Positions 50,687 to 59,614 of a stretch of DNA of 64,000 nt are shown in pieces. The position numbers were made by a program, and so were the translations under genes. The stretch lies in the NCBI RefSeq assembly GCF_022513565.1, contig NZ_JAKWBE010000004.1:1-64000 (forward strand), in the 5' to 3' direction. The DNA comes from Streptomyces gilvus (GTDB taxonomy: Bacteria; Actinomycetota; Actinomycetes; Streptomycetales; Streptomycetaceae). The notes below the pieces were generated by a model, which saw only the letters and a list, made by a program, of their open reading frames with translations, did not search any database and was not told where the DNA came from. Position 1 is the first letter of the stretch. Each line of letters begins with the position of its first letter.

Positions 50687-51439
50687 GTGTTCAGCCCTGA
50701 AGGCCCCAGCCTGCGAGAACTCGCCGTCCAGGCCCTGTCCTCCGTGGAGCGGGGATACGACCTGCTCGCGCCGAAGTTCGACCACACCCCCTTCCGGACG
50801 CCCGACTCCGTCCTGGAGGCCGTCGCCTCGGCGCTGGCGCGGACGGGTCCCTTCGACGACGGGCTCGACCTGTGCTGCGGCACGGGCGCGGGCATCGACG
50901 TGCTGGCGCGGGCGTGCCGGCGCAGTGTCACGGGGGTCGACTTCAGCGCGGGGATGCTGGCGGTGGCGCGGGAGCGGATCCGGCCGGCCGGTTCGCGGGT
51001 GGGCTGGGTGCGTGCGGACGCCCGCGCGCTGCCGTTCCGGTCCGCCTTCGATCTCGTGGTCAGCTTCGGGGCGTTCGGGCACTTCCTGCCCGAGGAGGTG
51101 CCGGGGCTGTTCGCCGAGGTCCACTCGGTGCTGCGGCCGGGCGGGTGCTTCGCGTTCCCCGTCCTGGCCCCGCCCCGGCCCTCGTCGCCCGCGTACTGGA
51201 TGCTGCTGGGTTTCGACGCGGTGATGCGGGTGCGCAACGCCGTGTGGCGTCCGCAGTTCGTCATGTACTACCGGGCTTTCCGACTGGCGGATGTACGGCG
51301 GGAGTTGGAGCACGCCGGATTCGTCGTCGAGTCGCAGGCGCTGGAGGAGTTCGGGCGGCGGGGTGACGGCGGTCCCCGGGTGCGGATGATCGTGGCCCGG
51401 CGTCCGCTGTCCTCGCTCAGCCCGCGGCCGGAAGCATGA
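50687..51439 (+). CDS. Class I SAM-dependent methyltransferase
   Basis: A 250-residue methyltransferase: motif I GLDLCCGTGAGIDVLA (about 59-74), acidic residue in VTGVDFSAGMLAVARERI, motif IV LVVSFGAFGHFLPEEV, and post-motif LRPGGCFAFPVLAPP. It starts at GTG 50687 and is probably translated from a leaderless message. Its last 23 bases overlap the converging GntR gene. The acceptor is unknown. Confidence 0.82.
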   Translation: MFSPEGPSLRELAVQALSSVERGYDLLAPKFDHTPFRTPDSVLEAVASALARTGPFDDGLDLCCGTGAGIDVLARACRRSVTGVDFSAGMLAVARERIRPAGSRVGWVRADARALPFRSAFDLVVSFGAFGHFLPEEVPGLFAEVHSVLRPGGCFAFPVLAPPRPSSPAYWMLLGFDAVMRVRNAVWRPQFVMYYRAFRLADVRRELEHAGFVVESQALEEFGRRGDGGPRVRMIVARRPLSSLSPRPEA

Positions 51440-52151
51440 ACTCGTAGACCAGGGCGTCCTGTCGGGCGTCCACCAGCAGGTCCGTGATCTCCAGCGGCCG
51501 TGCGTACTGGTCGTGCACCCGCCGGGTCACCCGCACCGAGGGGGTGTCCGGCAGCGGGGTGATGGCGTCCCGGTGGTGCAGGGTCAGGCCGGCTTTGCGC
51601 ATCCACTCGTAGGCGCGGTGCAGCTGGGCCGAGGCGGCGCCGCCGGCGCGGTCGCGGTAGCGGGCCAGTTCCTCGACCTCCGCCAGGGCGACCGCGGAGA
51701 ACGACGTCACGGCCGTACGCCGGCCACGGCCGGCGGCGCCCGTGGACTCGTAGCGGTGCATCAGGGTCGGGTGGTGCGGGGCGAGGCCGAGGGCCTCGGC
51801 GTGCTCGGGCGGGGGCGCCTCCCAGGTGACCGTGGCCCGGTCCACGGCGCGCGGGTCCGCGGCCCGGGCGCCGACCGGGAAGGCGGGCGTTGACGGCGTC
51901 TCGACCGGCAGGCCCGGCAGTGTGGCGTGGCTGCCGCGCCGGTCGGTGCAGACCAGCCCGTCGCGGCGCAGCACCTCCAGCGCCTGCCGGACGGTCTCCC
52001 TGCTGACCTCGAAATGTACGGCCAACCGCCGTTCGCTCGGTAGCCGCTCGCCGGGTGGGATCGTGCCGTCGCGCAACTCCCCGAGCAGTCGGGTCGCTAC
52101 GCGCCAGTACAGCGGCTGCTGATCGGTGACCGGATGGTCGGTGCGGGCCAT
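51417..52151 (-). CDS. GntR-family regulator with UTRA ligand domain (HutC subfamily)
   Basis: A 244-residue regulator. The winged helix is at residues 14-75 (LLGELRDGTIPPGERLPSER and HFEVSRETVRQALEVLRRDGL). The UTRA-type effector domain follows from about residue 95 (TVTWEAPPPEHAEALGL through LEITDLLVDARQDALVYEFML). ATG 52151; the class C hydrolase gene lies upstream on the same strand with a 130-base gap in which I see no obvious operator. HutC-type ligands are often amino sugars or histidine-pathway acids; here unknown. Confidence 0.85.
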   Translation of the reverse strand: MARTDHPVTDQQPLYWRVATRLLGELRDGTIPPGERLPSERRLAVHFEVSRETVRQALEVLRRDGLVCTDRRGSHATLPGLPVETPSTPAFPVGARAADPRAVDRATVTWEAPPPEHAEALGLAPHHPTLMHRYESTGAAGRGRRTAVTSFSAVALAEVEELARYRDRAGGAASAQLHRAYEWMRKAGLTLHHRDAITPLPDTPSVRVTRRVHDQYARPLEITDLLVDARQDALVYEFMLPAAG

Positions 52152-52281
52152 GCCGCGCCTCCTGTTGGTGACTTGCCGTAGCCGTGCGGGCTCAGTGCGC
52201 CACCAGATCCAGCATTGGTCTAAACCGGCAGGGAAGGGTGGGCGGCCGGTTCGGCCGAAAGCGGCCCGCCCGCACCGGCGT

Positions 52282-53448
52282 TCACAAGGCGCCGTACAGG
52301 GCCTCGATCAGCGCCATCTTCCGTGGGTCGTCGGCGATCCGAGGCCCCATCCGGTTCATCACATAGCCGAGCGACACCCCCGCCTCGGGGTCCGCGAGTC
52401 CGCAGGAGCCGCCGAACCCGTCGTGTCCGAAAGCGCGCGGGTTGGGGCCGTAGGAGCCGTTGTCGCCGCTCAGCCACAGGCCGAGCCCGATCTCCGTCTC
52501 GGCGTCGAGACCGGCCCCCAGTACCAGGTCGCGGCAGCTGCCCTGCCCCTCGCGCACCCGCTCGGCCGCCTCGGGGGACAGGACGCGACGGCCGGCGTAC
52601 GTCCCCCTGCCCGCGAAGATCCCGTACAGCGCGGCGACGGCCCGCGCCGTGCCGTGCCCGTTCGCGGCCGGGATCTCCGCGGCCCGCCACGCGGGCGAAT
52701 TGGCCTCGTCCGCACCCACCACCGGGTTGGCCAGCGCCGCCAGTGCCGCGGGCGTCAACTGACTGAAGATCGCTGCCTGTTCGCTGCTCGACGCGGCCGG
52801 CGGATGCACCAGCTCGGCCGCCCTGCCCGCCTCCCGCTCCGGCAGCCCGATGGTGAAGTCGATGCCGAGCGGCCCGGTCACCTCGCGGGCGAGGAAGGCG
52901 CCGGGCAACTGCCCCGAGATCCGCCGGACCACCTCGCCGACCAGGAAGCCGTACGTGAACGCGTGGTACCCGGACACGGTCCCCGGCTCCCACCAGGGTT
53001 CCGTCGCCGCGAGCCGCGCGGCCGTGAACTCCCAGTCGTAGAGCTGCTCGACCGAGTGCGGCTCACGCAGCCCCGACAGTCCGGCCCGGTGCGAGAGCAG
53101 ATGCCGTACGAGCACCTCCTCCTTGCCGGCCGCGGCGAACTCGGGCCAGTACTTGGCCACGGGTGCGTCCAGGTCGAGCAGGCCCCGGTCGGCGAGGATG
53201 TGCGCGCACAGCGCCGTCGGGCCCTTGGTGGTCGACCACACGTTGACCAGGGTGTCCCGCTCCCAGGGCCGGGTGCGGTCCGCGTCCGCCCAGCCACCCC
53301 ACAGGTCCACCACGACCTCGCCGCCGACGCTCACGGCGACGGCGGCGCCCAGTTCGGCCCGTTCCCGGAAGTTCTCCTCGAACGCCGTCCGCACCGCCGC
53401 GAACCGCTCGTCGCAGTAACCGACCACACCTGGCTCACGCTCCGCCAT
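52282..53448 (-). CDS. Class C beta-lactamase-fold serine hydrolase/esterase
   Basis: A 388-residue member of the beta-lactamase-related family (EstB-like esterases, DD-peptidases). The nucleophile is Ser in VWSTTKGPTAL (SxxK); the Tyr motif is in GTVSGYHAFTYGFLVGEVV; a third motif, GHDGFGGSCGLAD, replaces KTG. No signal peptide is present, which favours a cytosolic esterase over a beta-lactamase. ATG 53448 has GGAGGACC upstream. The SnoaL-like gene lies 89 bases upstream on the same strand. Confidence 0.85.
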   Translation of the reverse strand: MAEREPGVVGYCDERFAAVRTAFEENFRERAELGAAVAVSVGGEVVVDLWGGWADADRTRPWERDTLVNVWSTTKGPTALCAHILADRGLLDLDAPVAKYWPEFAAAGKEEVLVRHLLSHRAGLSGLREPHSVEQLYDWEFTAARLAATEPWWEPGTVSGYHAFTYGFLVGEVVRRISGQLPGAFLAREVTGPLGIDFTIGLPEREAGRAAELVHPPAASSSEQAAIFSQLTPAALAALANPVVGADEANSPAWRAAEIPAANGHGTARAVAALYGIFAGRGTYAGRRVLSPEAAERVREGQGSCRDLVLGAGLDAETEIGLGLWLSGDNGSYGPNPRAFGHDGFGGSCGLADPEAGVSLGYVMNRMGPRIADDPRKMALIEALYGAL

Positions 53449-53537
53449 GGGGTCCTCCGTCGTCCGCCGGAACCCCGGGCCGCACCGTCGCGACCCGGGC
53501 GTCCTGAACGTACCGACTGGTCGGACTGGAGGGAAGG

Positions 53538-53942
53538 TCACAGGAGGAACAGCTTGTCCTCCGGTTCCCGGTGACCGTCCGCGTCGTGCCAGTAGTCCCG
53601 GGTCTCGACCGCGAGGCCGTCGGCGTCGAACCGTACGAAAACGCAGCCCGCGAGGGTGGACGGCGCCCCGTCCTCCTCGCTCAGCACCCGGAATTCGGCC
53701 ACCGCGATCCCGTCCTGGCCGACCACGGGCGGCGAGAACCGTACGTCCGTCACCCGCTCCCGCTCGAACGACCGGCGCAGATAGGCGGCCAGCTCGGCCC
53801 GCCCCCGGTGCGGCTCGCGGAACGGCATCGAGCGGTGGACGCAGTCCCCGGCGTACAGGTCGAGGAGCGCGTCCACGTCGTGCGCGGTCCAGCCGCGCTC
53901 CCAGACCCGTACGAACCGCTCGGCGGCCTCACGCGTGTCCAT
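53538..53942 (-). CDS. SnoaL/NTF2-like protein
   Basis: A 134-residue NTF2-fold protein (RFVRVWERGWTAHDVDALLDLY, YWHDADGHREPEDKLFLL). The Arg/Asp-rich cavity residues suggest a polar ligand. ATG 53942 lies 11 bases after the stop of the esterase gene upstream, so the two are one transcript. It may be an accessory or isomerase; function unknown. Confidence 0.8.
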   Translation of the reverse strand: MDTREAAERFVRVWERGWTAHDVDALLDLYAGDCVHRSMPFREPHRGRAELAAYLRRSFERERVTDVRFSPPVVGQDGIAVAEFRVLSEEDGAPSTLAGCVFVRFDADGLAVETRDYWHDADGHREPEDKLFLL

Positions 53943-53953
53943 GGCCGGCTTCC

Positions 53954-54922
53954 TCAGGCATACGACCGCAGCCAGCGCAGCTTCGTCGCCTCCTGGTAAG
54001 GCCCGCCGCCCTCATGGTCGTTGAAGTCGTACACCTCGATCGCCTTGTCCTCGTGGCCCCAGGCGTTGAAGGCCGCGAAGACGGTCGAGGGCGGGCAGGT
54101 CTGGTCCTCCAGGGCCGCCGAGAACAGCGCCGGCGCGCGACCGCGGGCGGCGAAGTGGACGCCGTCGAAGTAGGACAGGGTGCGCAGAGCGTCCTCGGAG
54201 CGGCCGCGGTGCGTCTTGAGGAACAGGCCGATCTCCCGGTAGGGGTGACGGTCCGTCAGCGTCGCGGCACGCGGGTAGTCGCACAGGAACGGGACGTCCG
54301 GCGCCGCAGCCACCAGGTCGGGGACCAGACCGGCGACGGCGATGGTGATGCCGCCGCCCTGGCTCGCGCCGGTCACGACCGTGCGGGAGGCGTCGGTCAG
54401 CGGGTGGGAGCGGGCCGCCTCGACGGCACGGACCGCGTCGGTGAACACCCGGCGGTAGTAGTAGTTCTCCGGCGCGTCGATGCCGCGGGTCATGAAGCCC
54501 GGGTAGGCGGGCGCGCCGCCCACCGGGTCCGCGGTGCCGCCCCCGCCGCCCCAGGCGCTGCCCTGTCCGCGGGTGTCCATCACGAAGTGCGCCCGGCCGG
54601 TGGACGCCCACAGCAGATGCTCGTGCGGCAGGCCGCGTCCGCCGCCGTACCCGATGAACTCCACCACCAGCGGAACGGGTTCGGCCGCCCCGGCGGGCAG
54701 CGTCAGCCAGCCCTTCACCGGGTGCCCGCCGAACCCGGCGAACGTCACGTCATACACCTCGACCGTCGTCAGCCCGGTGTCGACCGGCTCGAAGCGGGCG
54801 TCCAGATCGTGCTCGCGGGCCTCCTGCAGGGTCTTGGACCAGAACGCGTCGAAGTCCTCGGGCTCGACGGACGCGCCGCGGTACTCGTGGAGTTCGTCGA
54901 GGGGGAGGTCGAACAGGGCCAT
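53954..54922 (-). CDS. Acetyl xylan esterase / cephalosporin-C deacetylase (AXE1, CE7)
   Basis: A 322-residue alpha/beta-hydrolase of carbohydrate esterase family 7, which removes acetyl groups from xylo-oligosaccharides and cephalosporins; the length is exactly that of the family. The nucleophile is Ser in VVTGASQGGGITIAVAGL; the oxyanion region is in VEFIGYGGGRGLPHEHL; RGQGSAWGGGGGT is the conserved RGQ motif; and His in DFNDHEGGGPYQ completes the triad. No signal peptide, so it acts on imported sugars. ATG 54922 is preferred to a longer Arg-rich start. Confidence 0.92.
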   Translation of the reverse strand: MALFDLPLDELHEYRGASVEPEDFDAFWSKTLQEAREHDLDARFEPVDTGLTTVEVYDVTFAGFGGHPVKGWLTLPAGAAEPVPLVVEFIGYGGGRGLPHEHLLWASTGRAHFVMDTRGQGSAWGGGGGTADPVGGAPAYPGFMTRGIDAPENYYYRRVFTDAVRAVEAARSHPLTDASRTVVTGASQGGGITIAVAGLVPDLVAAAPDVPFLCDYPRAATLTDRHPYREIGLFLKTHRGRSEDALRTLSYFDGVHFAARGRAPALFSAALEDQTCPPSTVFAAFNAWGHEDKAIEVYDFNDHEGGGPYQEATKLRWLRSYA

Positions 54923-55039
54923 GTAGGACCGCCTTCGCATAGGGACCGTGCGGATGATCAACACCGTACGTGGGCGATCGGACGGCTGGCCAGACCTTTC
55001 CCGGACTGCGCCCGCGCGATCACATCCGCACGGCGGCCG

Positions 55040-55633
55040 TCAGGGTCCGCCCGCCTGGCGGTGGGTCCACTGCGGCTCCGTGCGGGCCCATTCCCGCTCC
55101 CACTCGGTCAGCCGGTGCCCGATGGCCACACGCCGGACGACGGCGTTGCCGAGGACGATCACAGCGGCCGCGCCCCCCGCGGCGCAGACGCCCATGGTGA
55201 CGGTGTGCTGCCAGATCTGCGTCCGCCCCGGCGGCGGACCCACCGGCCTGCCCAGGGCGTCGAACCACACGTCCACCGTGTCCCCGTGCCGGGTGCCCGC
55301 GGGAACGAGCGCCTCGGTGGTGTGCGGCCCGGTGACGGGGTCCGTCCAGCGCACCTTCACCGGGACCGAGTGCTCCCGGCCGCCCTGCACCGCGGGCGGC
55401 CGCTCGGGCGTCGCGCCGACGACCACCACACGCGTGCGATGCCGGTCGGCGCGCTCCGCCGATGCCGCCGCGGAGGCCTGGTCGTGCGCCCACCAGCCCG
55501 TGACGGCCCCCGCGAGCGGCGCGCCGACGAACAGCAGGAGCGCGACGACCAGCGTCGTCCACGCCTCCACCACGTCCGACCGGCGCCGCAGCGGATTGCG
55601 CCGCCAGCGCCAGCCACGCACCCGGGTCCGCAT
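55040..55633 (-). CDS. Two-helix membrane protein, Rv1733c-like
   Basis: A 197-residue protein with two transmembrane helices (about 30-52, TTLVVALLLFVGAPLAGAVT; and about 150-172, MGVCAAGGAAAVIVLGNAVV) flanking an extracytoplasmic domain. This topology matches the mycobacterial Rv1733c group widespread in Streptomyces. ATG 55633 is preceded by GAGGAGG. It stands alone upstream of the esterase on the same strand with a 117-base gap. Function unknown. Confidence 0.75.
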   Translation of the reverse strand: MRTRVRGWRWRRNPLRRRSDVVEAWTTLVVALLLFVGAPLAGAVTGWWAHDQASAAASAERADRHRTRVVVVGATPERPPAVQGGREHSVPVKVRWTDPVTGPHTTEALVPAGTRHGDTVDVWFDALGRPVGPPPGRTQIWQHTVTMGVCAAGGAAAVIVLGNAVVRRVAIGHRLTEWEREWARTEPQWTHRQAGGP

Positions 55634-55806
55634 GTCGACCTCCTCGCCGTCACCGCAACCGGAGGGGCCATACATTCAGCCGTACCTGCTTGGTCCGTAT
55701 TGTCCCTCCGGACCGAGTACGCGCGCGAGTGCCCATGGAAATCGGGTACCCAGCGCCTCGAAGATCGCTCACCGTGAACGGCTGTGACGACCTCGGTGTC
55801 CGGCCG

Positions 55807-56625
55807 TCAGCCGAAGCGTTCGATGCGGATCCGGTCCACGGGCTGGCCGGCCTCGACCAGCAGCCGCGAGGCGTGCTCGGCGAAGGCGTTCGAGCCGCAC
55901 ACATAGGCCTCCCACCCACCCTCGGGCGGCTCGGCCAGGAGCGGCGCCACATGTGCGGCGGCCATACGTCCCACCGCCACGCCCTCTGGCGCCTTGCGCG
56001 TGAACACGGGCGTCGTCTCGGCGCCCAACTCCCGCGCGTAAATGAGCTCCTCGGGGCTGCGCGCGGACACCAGCAGGCGCAGCGGCACATCGAGATCGCG
56101 CGCCCGGTGGTGCCGGACCATCGACATCAGCGGTACGACCCCGGAGCCCGCGCCGACCAGCAGGGCGGGCCGGTCGCCGGGCCAGGCGAAGAACCCGCTC
56201 ACCGGACCGCGCACCTCCACCTCGTCGCCCGGCTCGGCCACCGTGTGGAACCAGCCGGAGACCTCGCCGCCCTCCACGTGGTCCAGGGTCAGCTCGATGT
56301 GCCCGCTGTCGTCCGGCGCGGAGGCGATCGAGTAGTGGCGCTGGGCCACATAGCCGTCCTCGGCGGTCAGCCGCAGCATCAGGTGCTGGCCCGGAAGGTG
56401 CCCCGGCCAGTGGGGCACCGCGAACCGGAACGTCGAGGCGTACGGCGTCTCACGGCGGACCTCGGTCAGGGTGGCCGTCTGCCAGACAGCGGCGGCCTGG
56501 TCGCCCACGGCGATACGGCCGGGCACGGCGAAGCGCGTCGGGGGAGTGAAGGAGGGAGAGGGGGCCGTCGCCGGAGACGGGGTCGCTGCGGGGGAAGGCG
56601 TCGCCGCCGTCATCTGCTCAGTCAC
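55807..56625 (-). CDS. Ferredoxin-NADP reductase-like flavoprotein, partner of the Mo enzyme
   Basis: A 272-residue FAD/NAD(P)-binding reductase. The flavin motif RxYS appears as QRHYSIASAPDDSGH, the nucleotide-binding motif as ALLVGAGSGVVPLMSMVRH, and the C-terminus has YVCGSNAFAEHASRLL. No 2Fe-2S cysteine cluster follows. It starts with a Pro/Ala/Thr linker; GTG 56625 overlaps the molybdo-enzyme stop by eight bases, and an ATG at 56613 is possible. It probably delivers electrons from NAD(P)H to the adjacent molybdenum enzyme. Confidence 0.88.
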   Translation of the reverse strand: MTEQMTAATPSPAATPSPATAPSPSFTPPTRFAVPGRIAVGDQAAAVWQTATLTEVRRETPYASTFRFAVPHWPGHLPGQHLMLRLTAEDGYVAQRHYSIASAPDDSGHIELTLDHVEGGEVSGWFHTVAEPGDEVEVRGPVSGFFAWPGDRPALLVGAGSGVVPLMSMVRHHRARDLDVPLRLLVSARSPEELIYARELGAETTPVFTRKAPEGVAVGRMAAAHVAPLLAEPPEGGWEAYVCGSNAFAEHASRLLVEAGQPVDRIRIERFG

Positions 56626-57223
56626 CGGAGTACCGCTGCTCCTGCCACGGGTTGCCGCGCTCGTGGTAGCCGTTCCGCTCCCAGAAACCCGGCTCGTCGT
56701 GGTCGAGGAGCCGGATGCCCGCGATCCACTTGGCGCTCTTCCAGAAGTACAGATGCGGCACCAGCAGCCGCGCCGGCCCGCCGTGCTCGGGAGCCAGCGG
56801 CTCGCCCTCGTAGGTGAACGCGATCCAGGCCCGCCCGCCGGTCAGGTCCGCCAACGGCAGGTTCGCGGTGTACCCGGTGTGCGAGTAGGCGACGGCATGC
56901 GTGGCGGACGCCCGGGGCCGCACCACGTCGAGGAAGGCGTCCAGCGACACGCCCCCGAACCGGACCCCGAACTTCGACCAGCTCGTCACACAGTGGATGT
57001 CGCCCTCGTAGGCCGACGCCGGCAGCGCGTGCGCCGCGTCCCAGTCCCAGGTGCACGGCCGCTCGACCAGCCCGTCGACGCGGAACGTCCAGTCGGCCGG
57101 CGCCAGCTCGGGGGTGACCTCCGCGGACAGGACGGGCCAGGCGTCGCCCGTGTCGTACTGGCCGGGCGGGAGGCCCGGACGGTGGGCGCGGGCGCGCCCG
57201 GTGAAACCTCGGGTGACGTTCAT
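56618..57223 (-). CDS. Sulfite-oxidase-fold molybdopterin oxidoreductase, cytosolic
   Basis: A 201-residue protein holding only the molybdopterin domain of the sulfite oxidase/YedY family. The Mo-ligating Cys is in GDIHCVTSWSKFGVRFGG near residue 80; pterin-contact region AYSHTGYTANLPLADL and the conserved LLVPHLYFWKSAKWI follow. Unlike MsrP/YedY there is no Tat signal, and a flavin reductase rather than a YedZ heme protein is encoded next. It probably reduces a cytosolic oxidised sulfur or N-oxide substrate. ATG 57223, first of a two-gene operon. Confidence 0.88.
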   Translation of the reverse strand: MNVTRGFTGRARAHRPGLPPGQYDTGDAWPVLSAEVTPELAPADWTFRVDGLVERPCTWDWDAAHALPASAYEGDIHCVTSWSKFGVRFGGVSLDAFLDVVRPRASATHAVAYSHTGYTANLPLADLTGGRAWIAFTYEGEPLAPEHGGPARLLVPHLYFWKSAKWIAGIRLLDHDEPGFWERNGYHERGNPWQEQRYSGD

Positions 57224-57435
57224 ACGGATCCAGCGGGACGGAGGTGATGGCCTACCCGGTCAACCGTACGTGCCGCCCGGACCCGCCCCGGCCCCGGGCC
57301 GCCCGTCGATCATTAAAGACGTATGAACACTCCCCCGCCCCGGGAATAGCGCCCCCCGCCCGCGCCTTGCCGCCTGATGCCGGAACCGGTGTCCCGTGCG
57401 ACCGGTGACCACGCGGCAGCGAAGGAGAGTGGAAC

Positions 57436-58362
57436 ATGCCCAAGGCGTACGTCTACACGCGCTTCGGCGGACCGGAGACCGAGGCCCTCGTCGACCTGGA
57501 CCGGCCGAGCCCCGGCCCCGGGCAGGTGCTTGTCGCGGTGCGTGCCGCGGGTGTGAACCCCGTCGACTGGAAACTGCGCACCGGCTACCGCCGCCCCGGG
57601 GAGAGCGGTGAGCCGGTGTTTCCGGTGGTGCTGGGCAACGAGGTCTCCGGTGTCGTCGTCGAGACCGGTGCCGACGTGACCGGGTTCGCAGTCGGGGACG
57701 AGGTGTTCGGGAACACCGCGACCGGCGGTTATGCCGAGTACACGCTGCTGCCCGCCGACGTCACGGCGCACCAGCCGGCCGGCCTCTCCTTCCGGGACGC
57801 GGCCACCCTCCCGGTCGCGGCGGCGACCGCGTACGACGGCGTCCACCAGCTCGGCCTGCCCGCCGGCGCGACCCTCCTGGTCACCGGCGCGGGCGGCGGG
57901 GTCGGCAGCGCGGCCGTGCAGATCGCCCGCGCCCTCGGCCTGCGGGTGGTGGGCGTCGCGAGCGAGACCAAGAAGGACTTCGTGGAGGCGCTGGGCGCGG
58001 TGCACGTCCCCTCGGGACCGGACCTTGCGGCGCGGGTGCGCGCGGCGGCGCCCGACGGTGTGGACGGCGTCTACGACCTGGTCGGCGAGGAGGTGCTCAC
58101 CGAGGCGGCGACCCTGCTCGACGACCGGACGAAGCTGATCACCGCCGCCGCGCCACCCGCGACCGTCGAGGAACTCGGCGGCGCCCGGGTAGCCCGGGCC
58201 CGCAACGCGGCCGTCCTGGACGCGGTCGCCCAGCTGGTGCTCGACGGCGACCTGGACCCGCACGTGACCGGCGCCTACCCGCTGGAGCGGGCCGGCGAGG
58301 CGCTGCGCGCGGTCGAGGACGGCCACGCGCGCGGCAAGATCGTGATCGAGGTCGCCGCGTGA
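57436..58362 (+). CDS. NADP-dependent quinone-oxidoreductase-like MDR enzyme
   Basis: A 308-residue zinc-free medium-chain dehydrogenase/reductase. The N-terminal catalytic domain has GVNPVDWKLRTGYRRPGE; the nucleotide-binding motif is LLVTGAGGGVGSAAVQIARAL near residue 150. ATG 57436 has AAGGAG upstream. The stop overlaps the GNAT start (GTGA). The 212-base gap to the divergent molybdo-enzyme contains a small AT-rich patch near 57310-57330 and no clear operator. The substrate is probably a quinone or enone. Confidence 0.9.
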   Translation: MPKAYVYTRFGGPETEALVDLDRPSPGPGQVLVAVRAAGVNPVDWKLRTGYRRPGESGEPVFPVVLGNEVSGVVVETGADVTGFAVGDEVFGNTATGGYAEYTLLPADVTAHQPAGLSFRDAATLPVAAATAYDGVHQLGLPAGATLLVTGAGGGVGSAAVQIARALGLRVVGVASETKKDFVEALGAVHVPSGPDLAARVRAAAPDGVDGVYDLVGEEVLTEAATLLDDRTKLITAAAPPATVEELGGARVARARNAAVLDAVAQLVLDGDLDPHVTGAYPLERAGEALRAVEDGHARGKIVIEVAA

Positions 58363-59069
58363 GCCACGTCCTGGACAACCCCGCCCTCGCCTCCCTGACC
58401 GGCCCGCACGCCCACTTCGCCGAGTGGCACGGGCGGGTGGTGCGCTACCCGGTCGACGTGACGCCCTGGCTGGCGCTGCCCGACGAGCCCGGCGCCGCTG
58501 ACTGGGCCGACCTCGCGGCCCTCGCGGGCCCCGGCGCCGAGGTGCCGCTGCTCGGCTTCAGCGGCGCGGTGCCGGTGGGCTGGGAGGTCACCTTCCACAT
58601 CGAGGGTGTGCAGCTGGTCGACGACGGCCTCGACGCCGCGCCCGAGCCGGAAGCCGTCCGCCTCGGTCCCGCCGATGTCCCCGAGATGCTCGACCTGGTC
58701 GAACGCACCCGGCCCGGTCCGTTCCTGCCCCGCACCGTCGAAATGGGCACCTACCTGGGCATACGGCGGGACGGCGCGCTGATAGCGATGGCGGGGGAGC
58801 GGCTGCACCCGCCGGGCTGGACCGAGATCAGCGCGGTCTGCACGGACCCCGCCTTCCGTGGCGAGGGCCTCGCGACCCGGCTGATCCGCGCCGTCGCCCA
58901 CGGCATACGGGAACGCGGCGAGACGCCGTTCCTGCACACCGGCGCCGGCAACACGAACGCCCTCCGCCTCTACGAGTCCCTCGGCTTCCGACTGCGCCGC
59001 ACCACCACGTTCGGCGCGGCCCGCGTACCCGAACACCTGGCGGACGCACAGGCCGTCACGGTCGCTTAG
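58359..59069 (+). CDS. GNAT-family N-acetyltransferase
   Basis: A 236-residue protein whose C-terminal half is a GNAT domain: ISAVCTDPAFRGEGLATRLI carries the acetyl-CoA pyrophosphate loop (R/QxxGxG/A), and HTGAGNTNALRLYESLGFRL is motif B. The N-terminal 100 residues are a diverged half typical of the FR47-like subfamily. GTG 58359 overlaps the reductase stop. The acceptor amine is unknown. Confidence 0.85.
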   Translation: MSHVLDNPALASLTGPHAHFAEWHGRVVRYPVDVTPWLALPDEPGAADWADLAALAGPGAEVPLLGFSGAVPVGWEVTFHIEGVQLVDDGLDAAPEPEAVRLGPADVPEMLDLVERTRPGPFLPRTVEMGTYLGIRRDGALIAMAGERLHPPGWTEISAVCTDPAFRGEGLATRLIRAVAHGIRERGETPFLHTGAGNTNALRLYESLGFRLRRTTTFGAARVPEHLADAQAVTVA

Positions 59070-59122
59070 CGCCCGCCGGGACGGCGCGGCCGATCGCGCC
59101 GTCCCGGACGCGAACACCGGGG

Positions 59123-59569
59123 TCAGTCCGACGAGTTGGCGCCGTCCGGACGCACCCACGCGTTGTAGCGCACCAGACAGCTGGCGAACCGCTCCAGATC
59201 CTCCGCCGGCCAGTCCTCCAGCCGCTCGCGGAAGGCGGCCCGGCGGCTGTCGGTGACCTGCGCGAGGATCTCGCGGCCCGCGTGGGTCAGATGCAGCACC
59301 TGGACGCGGTGGTCGTCCGCGTCCAGGCGCCGCTCGATCAGCCGGGCCCGCTCCAGCGCGGCCACCTGGCGGCTGACCGTCGACTTGTCCAGGGCGTAGT
59401 GGGCCGCCAGATCCGTGGCCCGGCAACCGCCGCTCTCCTCCAGATGTCCCAGCAGCGTGTACGACACCAGGGACAGCTCGGGGTGCATCCGTCCCGCCGA
59501 CGCCCGGGCGCGGCGGGCGAAGACCGTCATCTCGCGCTGAATCGTCTCCACGGCCTCGTCCGCGTCCAC
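59123..59569 (-). CDS. MarR-family transcriptional regulator
   Basis: A 148-residue winged-helix repressor: GCRATDLAAHYALDKSTVSR is the recognition helix, ERRLDADDHRVQVLHLT the wing with the DxR-type residues. GTG 59569 is preceded by GGAGGAGG. It is convergent with the GNAT gene and divergent from the methyltransferase leader. A perfect palindrome 29 bases upstream is its likely operator. Confidence 0.88.
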   Translation of the reverse strand: MDADEAVETIQREMTVFARRARASAGRMHPELSLVSYTLLGHLEESGGCRATDLAAHYALDKSTVSRQVAALERARLIERRLDADDHRVQVLHLTHAGREILAQVTDSRRAAFRERLEDWPAEDLERFASCLVRYNAWVRPDGANSSD

Positions 59570-59597
59570 TCGGCTCCTCCTCCGTCGCGACCCCTCT

Positions 59598-59614
59598 AGT
59601 TGTACAGTACAACT
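59598..59614. promoter_or_regulatory. MarR operator with nearby half-site
   Basis: AGTTGTAC-A-GTACAACT is a 17-base palindrome with 8-bp arms; AGTTGTA recurs at 59624-59630 as a half-site. Position upstream of the MarR GTG fits autorepression and possible control of the divergent leader. Confidence 0.65.

Noticed and set aside
57342..57347. GGGAAT as an ECF sigma factor -35 upstream of the quinone-oxidoreductase-like gene
   Set aside because: No matching -10 such as GTT or CGTC at the proper distance.
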